Source: Bradyrhizobium sp. Tv2a-2 (GTDB lineage Bacteria > Pseudomonadota > Alphaproteobacteria > Rhizobiales > Xanthobacteraceae). From it: a DNA stretch of 64,000 nucleotides. The stretch covers positions 348,748 to 412,747 of the forward strand of contig NZ_AXAI01000002.1 of the NCBI RefSeq assembly GCF_000472425.1. Reading direction: 5' to 3'. Made by a program: the position numbers and the translations under genes. Within the stretch, counting starts at the first letter, position 1; every line of letters begins with the position of its first letter. Of this stretch, positions 60,250-64,000 are shown piece after piece. The notes under the pieces are model-generated. The model did not search any database. It saw nothing but the letters and a program-made list of their open reading frames with translations, and was not told the origin of the DNA.

Positions 60250-60731
60250 CTGTTCCCGTGGCAATAGCGCTTGAGGTCAACGGCGAGAGAGTCGATGCGC
60301 ATGTTCTTCCGCGTTTGAATTTGGCGGACTTCCTGCGCGAGCATTTGCAGCTCACAGGAACACATGTCGGATGCGAACACGGCGTGTGCGGCGCTTGCAC
60401 GGTCAGGATGAACGGTGAAATCGTGCGCGCCTGTCTCGTTTTGGCGGTACAGGCCAGCGCAAAATGCGTGCAAACCATTGAAGGTCTGTCGGACAGCGGC
60501 GAGATAGCCGATCTCCAGGCAGCTTTTCGGGAGAGGAACGCGTTGCAATGTGGCTATTGCACGCCGGCGATGCTCATGGCTGCACAGGATCTTCTGGGGC
60601 GGCAGCCCGAGCCGTCCCGCGAAGAAATTCGCGAACATCTTTCCGGGAATTATTGTCGATGCACCGGCTACCAGGCCATCGTCGACGCGGTTGAGGCCAC
60701 GGCGCGGGCTCGAAAGGCGAGGCCCTCATGA
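60246..60731 (+). CDS. Molybdenum hydroxylase, 2Fe-2S small subunit
   Basis: 161 residues. Plant-type cluster CEHGVCGACTVRMNGEIVRAC and the second cluster in QCGYCTPAM and GNYCRCTGY. Electron-transfer subunit. Overlaps the large subunit gene by 4 bases. Confidence 0.9.
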   Translation: MTVPVAIALEVNGERVDAHVLPRLNLADFLREHLQLTGTHVGCEHGVCGACTVRMNGEIVRACLVLAVQASAKCVQTIEGLSDSGEIADLQAAFRERNALQCGYCTPAMLMAAQDLLGRQPEPSREEIREHLSGNYCRCTGYQAIVDAVEATARARKARPS

Positions 60732-63118
60732 TGGGGAAAGAGTTGGCCGGGGGGCTATCGATTTCAGATCGGCCGAATTCCTACATCGGCAAGACCGTGC
60801 CGCGGCCCAATCTTGATCGGCTGCTGCAGGGCCGCGGAACTTATGTCAGCGACATCGAGCTGCCGCGGATGGCTCATGTGGTGTTTCTGCGCTCGCCTCA
60901 TGCCCACGCAAAAATCTTAACAGTTGATGCCAGCGCCGCAAGGCAAATGCCAGGAGTGACCGCGGTCGTTGACGGCAAAGAGCTAGCCGAAGTCATTACG
61001 CCGTGGGTGGGCGTCCTCTCCCACATGAAGGGGCTGAAGTCCGCGCCCCAGCATGCCATCGCGATCGACCGCGTTTGCTGGCAAGGAGAGGCCGTCGCGG
61101 CCATCGTGGCGACTAGCCGTGCTCTTGCCGAGGATGCTGCCGAGGCCGTCGTGGTGACGTATGAGGAACTCGACCCTGTCACGGACATGCGCACTGCGCT
61201 TGATTCGCTGACGCCGGTGATTCACCCGTCGTTGGGGGACAATCTCGCTTTCGAACGCGCGCATCATGCGGGTGATGTCGATCAGGCATTTGCGAAGTCT
61301 GACGAGGTCGTCGACGTCGAATTCATTTTTGGACGCCACACCGGAGTGACTCTGGAGCCTCGCGCGGTCGTCGCTGATTGGAACGGTGCGGAAGCACGGC
61401 TCACGATCTACCAGGGCACGCAGGCGCCGCATATGGTGCAGAACATCGCTGCTCTACATCTCGGGATCAATGAGCAGCAGGTGCGCGTCATCTGCAAAGA
61501 CGTCGGTGGTTCGTTCGGTATCAAGGTGCACGTCTACGCCGATGAGATGGCGACTTATGCGCTCTCGAAACTTCTGAGGAGACCTATCAAGTTCGTTGCG
61601 GATCGGGTCGAGAGCTTCAATACCGACATTCACGCACGTGATCATCGTTGCAAGGCGCGGGTCGGCATCATGCGAGACGGAACCATCACGGCTTTTGAGA
61701 TCGATGATCTCACCGGCATCGGTCCCTATTCGATGTATCCACGCACCAGCGCAATCGAGGCCAATCAGGTCGTCAATCTTGTCGGCGGCCCGTATACGAC
61801 CAAGAACTACCGCGCGCGCGCACGCGTTGTGTTCCAGAACAAGAACGTGATGTGCCAGTATCGCGCTGTCGGTCATCCAATTGCGTGTGCGGTCACCGAA
61901 GGGTTGGTCGACCTAGCGGCAGCGCGGATCGGAATGGATCCGATCGAGATCCGTCGGCGTAACTTGATCGCCGATGATGCCTACCCCTGTGGTTCGCCGA
62001 CAGGTCTTAAGTTCGAGAAGTTGTCCCATCACGTCTCGGTTGCGAAGCTTGTGGAGATGATGGGCTATGCGGACCTGCGCGCGGAGCAGGCCGCGTTGCG
62101 CAAGAAGAACATTCATCGTGGCATCGGCATTGCGAGCTTCATCGAGGTTACCAATCCGAGTGCTGCATTCTACGGCGTTGGTGGCGCCCGCATCTCGTCG
62201 CAGGACGGCGTCGCCGTCAGATTGGATGGGCAGGGGGCGGTGATCTGCCAGACCAGTATCACCGAGCAGGGGCAGGGCTCGGAGGCGATCACCGCGCAGA
62301 TCGTCGCGACCGTGCTTGGCGTTTCGCTGGAGCGAGTCCGGGTCATTCTCGGCGATACCGACCATACCCCTTATGGTGGCGGCACCTGGGCGTCGCGCGG
62401 CGCGGGGATCGGTGGGGAGGCGGCGCTTCAGGCAGCAAAGGCGCTGCGCCAGAACATCCTTGAAGTTGCAGGCACAATTCTGCAGTCGACTCCGGCCGAA
62501 CTCGACATCGCCAACGATGCGGTGGTGAATGCCGGCGATCGCGTGCCGCGCTTGGAGCTGAAGGAGCTGGCGAGAATTGTTTATTTCCGACCCGATACGC
62601 TGCCGCCGGGGATTCAGCCGGAACTGATGGCGACGCGCCATTACGTGCCGCGGGAGTTTCCCTTCGCTTTTACCAATGGGGTTCAGGCGTCCTGGCTTGA
62701 GGTCGACGTCGAGACCGGGTTCATAAAGTTGCTAAAACACTGGGTGGTGGAGGATTGCGGCACCATCATCAATCCGCTGCTGGTTGACGAGCAGATTCGT
62801 GGCGGCGTCGTTCAGGGCCTTGGCGCAGCCTTGTTCGAAAAATGCATCTATGACGAACGGGGGCAGCTAACCAACGCCAATATGGCGGACTATCTGGTTC
62901 CAATGTCCGGGGAGATGCCCGATATCGACATTGCCCACGTTGTGTCGCCCACGCTGGAAAGCGAATTGGGAGCGAAGGGCGCCGGCGAAGCCGGTACTGC
63001 AGGGGCCGCAGCTGCGGTCATCAACGCCGTCAATGACGCGCTGCGGCCGTTCGGGACCATTATCACCGAGATCCCCCTCACGCCGGAGATCATCCTGAGA
63101 GCTCTCGGTCGTATATGA
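60728..63118 (+). CDS. Molybdenum hydroxylase, molybdopterin large subunit
   Basis: 796 residues of the xanthine dehydrogenase/CoxL family: RGTYVSDIELPRMAHVVFLR, VGGSFGIKVHVYADEMATYA, EQGQGSEAITAQIVATVLG and the catalytic Glu in GAKGAGEAGTAGAA. No CoxL-specific active loop (AYRCSFR) is evident; the corresponding text is CQYRAVGHPIACAVTEG. It hydroxylates a C-H bond next to a ring N or carbonyl using water. Substrate unknown. Confidence 0.9.
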   Translation: MMGKELAGGLSISDRPNSYIGKTVPRPNLDRLLQGRGTYVSDIELPRMAHVVFLRSPHAHAKILTVDASAARQMPGVTAVVDGKELAEVITPWVGVLSHMKGLKSAPQHAIAIDRVCWQGEAVAAIVATSRALAEDAAEAVVVTYEELDPVTDMRTALDSLTPVIHPSLGDNLAFERAHHAGDVDQAFAKSDEVVDVEFIFGRHTGVTLEPRAVVADWNGAEARLTIYQGTQAPHMVQNIAALHLGINEQQVRVICKDVGGSFGIKVHVYADEMATYALSKLLRRPIKFVADRVESFNTDIHARDHRCKARVGIMRDGTITAFEIDDLTGIGPYSMYPRTSAIEANQVVNLVGGPYTTKNYRARARVVFQNKNVMCQYRAVGHPIACAVTEGLVDLAAARIGMDPIEIRRRNLIADDAYPCGSPTGLKFEKLSHHVSVAKLVEMMGYADLRAEQAALRKKNIHRGIGIASFIEVTNPSAAFYGVGGARISSQDGVAVRLDGQGAVICQTSITEQGQGSEAITAQIVATVLGVSLERVRVILGDTDHTPYGGGTWASRGAGIGGEAALQAAKALRQNILEVAGTILQSTPAELDIANDAVVNAGDRVPRLELKELARIVYFRPDTLPPGIQPELMATRHYVPREFPFAFTNGVQASWLEVDVETGFIKLLKHWVVEDCGTIINPLLVDEQIRGGVVQGLGAALFEKCIYDERGQLTNANMADYLVPMSGEMPDIDIAHVVSPTLESELGAKGAGEAGTAGAAAAVINAVNDALRPFGTIITEIPLTPEIILRALGRI

Positions 63119-63149
63119 GCCGGTAACGGTGGCCCTGCTCGTGGCCAGA

Positions 63150-64000
63150 CTATTCCGCAGCATTTGCAACCGCGCTTACAGAGCGGTTCGTAACCACCAC
63201 CTTGATTGCGTCCTCTACGCGATCACGGGCGTAACGCAGCGCGGTCGGAAGATCGGCGAGGGGAAATGTGTGGGTATGAATTTTCGTCGCGTCGAAGCGC
63301 TTCTCGGCCATTAGCTCCATGGCGCGATGGGTGGCGCTGCGGCCTTCGCCGCGGATGCCGAACACGTAAATATTGTTTCTCACGAGATGAGCGATGTCGG
63401 TCATGACCGCCTCATGCGGGAACGCCGCGAGACAGATTTTGCCGCCGCGGTTGGTCATGTGGATAGCCTGGTTCACGGTGGCTTCCGTGCCTGCGCACTC
63501 GACCACGTAGTCGGCGCCGATCCCGCCGGTCAGGCCCTTGACGACCTCGACCGGGTCTTCCTGGGCGATGTTGACGACCCGGTCCGCGCCCAGCGTTTTG
63601 CCGATTGCGAGTCTTCGCTCGCGCGTTCCCGTCAGGATAACGGGACTGGCCCCGAGCGTCTTGGCAACCGCAACCCCGAGCAAGCCGATCGGTCCGGGGC
63701 CGATCACGACCACACTTTCACCTGCGACCAATCCGCCCAATTCGGTCAGGCCATACATGGACGTCCCCGCCGTGACGACCAGCGTGGCCTCCGCGTCGCT
63801 CATCGTGTCCGGAACGCGCACCAGCGTGTTGATATGATTGACCGCATATTCGGCAAATCCGCCGTCGGTGGTGAAGCCGTTGGCGCGATGTCCCTTTTCT
63901 GGCCTCCCGTAGTTCAGGCAGGACGTGTACATGCCCTGGCGGCAGCGTTTGCATTGGCCGCAACCTGCATGAATCTCCACCGTAACACGCTCGCCGATGT
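63150..64000 (-). CDS. Zinc-dependent alcohol dehydrogenase, 5' end outside window
   Basis: The frame is open to the window edge, so only the C-terminal 283 codons are present. MDR family: structural zinc cysteines in GCGQCKRCRQGMYTSC, Rossmann motif VVIGPGPIGLLGVAVA, VVECAGTEATVNQAIH. NAD(P)-linked oxidation of an alcohol. Tail to tail with the molybdenum hydroxylase large subunit. Confidence 0.85.
   Translation of the reverse strand, partial: IGERVTVEIHAGCGQCKRCRQGMYTSCLNYGRPEKGHRANGFTTDGGFAEYAVNHINTLVRVPDTMSDAEATLVVTAGTSMYGLTELGGLVAGESVVVIGPGPIGLLGVAVAKTLGASPVILTGTRERRLAIGKTLGADRVVNIAQEDPVEVVKGLTGGIGADYVVECAGTEATVNQAIHMTNRGGKICLAAFPHEAVMTDIAHLVRNNIYVFGIRGEGRSATHRAMELMAEKRFDATKIHTHTFPLADLPTALRYARDRVEDAIKVVVTNRSVSAVANAAE

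Overview
The window (about 60% G+C by eye) looks like a chromosome segment of a Bradyrhizobium-type alphaproteobacterium. The evidence is the alphaproteobacterial LexA-box form (GTTC-N7-GTTC) and the catabolic gene families at the right end. Bases 1 to about 52.4 kb are a prophage or phage-derived island of podovirus (P22/T7-like) character. Bases 52.5-64 kb are ordinary chromosomal catabolic genes. No integrase, transposase, tRNA or att site was found, and the left end of the island lies outside the window.

Phage backbone, left to right on +: terminase small (4702) and large (4925); portal, split into 10562-11134 and 16628-18352; a small gene 'X' (18357); major capsid (28412); a head-tail/adaptor block (29445-31322); tail and collar proteins (31324-35612); an acetyltransferase-like gene (35596); virion-type proteins (42597, 43587); small genes (46534-47475); a second tail-collar protein (47553); and a lysis cassette (50034-51816) with a GNAT gene, closed by a terminator at 52339.

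The striking part lies between these genes. At least five junctions carry stacked cassettes of the form [promoter] - [signal-peptide or small membrane protein] - [effector-like protein]. The effector-like proteins are peptidoglycan-active (a lytic transglycosylase, four M23 endopeptidases, an NNPGNI-type hydrolase) or Gly-rich and possibly membrane-active. All effectors at one junction share a long tag that is specific to that junction. The tag is C-terminal at four junctions and N-terminal at the fifth. Between stacked cassettes lie decayed fragments of the flanking phage gene (portal, X, acetyltransferase-like). The partner genes include a clear Ivy-family lysozyme inhibitor beside the transglycosylase. 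Seven sigma70-like promoters carry a LexA-type direct repeat inside the spacer, and each reads into a partner gene. I read the whole as a polymorphic effector-immunity array, SOS-controlled and embedded in a prophage. Effectors are often broken (frameshift, nonsense, internal deletion) while partners are often intact, as expected for toxin/immunity pairs.

Right flank: a CoA-transferase, a zeta-type GST, a two-component flavin monooxygenase with its reductase, a TetR regulator, a polysaccharide-deacetylase-like amidohydrolase, an LLM flavin oxidoreductase, a three-subunit molybdenum hydroxylase and a zinc alcohol dehydrogenase (cut by the window edge). Together they suggest breakdown of an aromatic or N-heterocyclic compound; the substrate is not deducible here.

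Limits: all family calls come from reading motifs, not from searches. Effector and immunity roles other than Ivy and the peptidoglycan hydrolases are inferences from position, architecture and paralogy.
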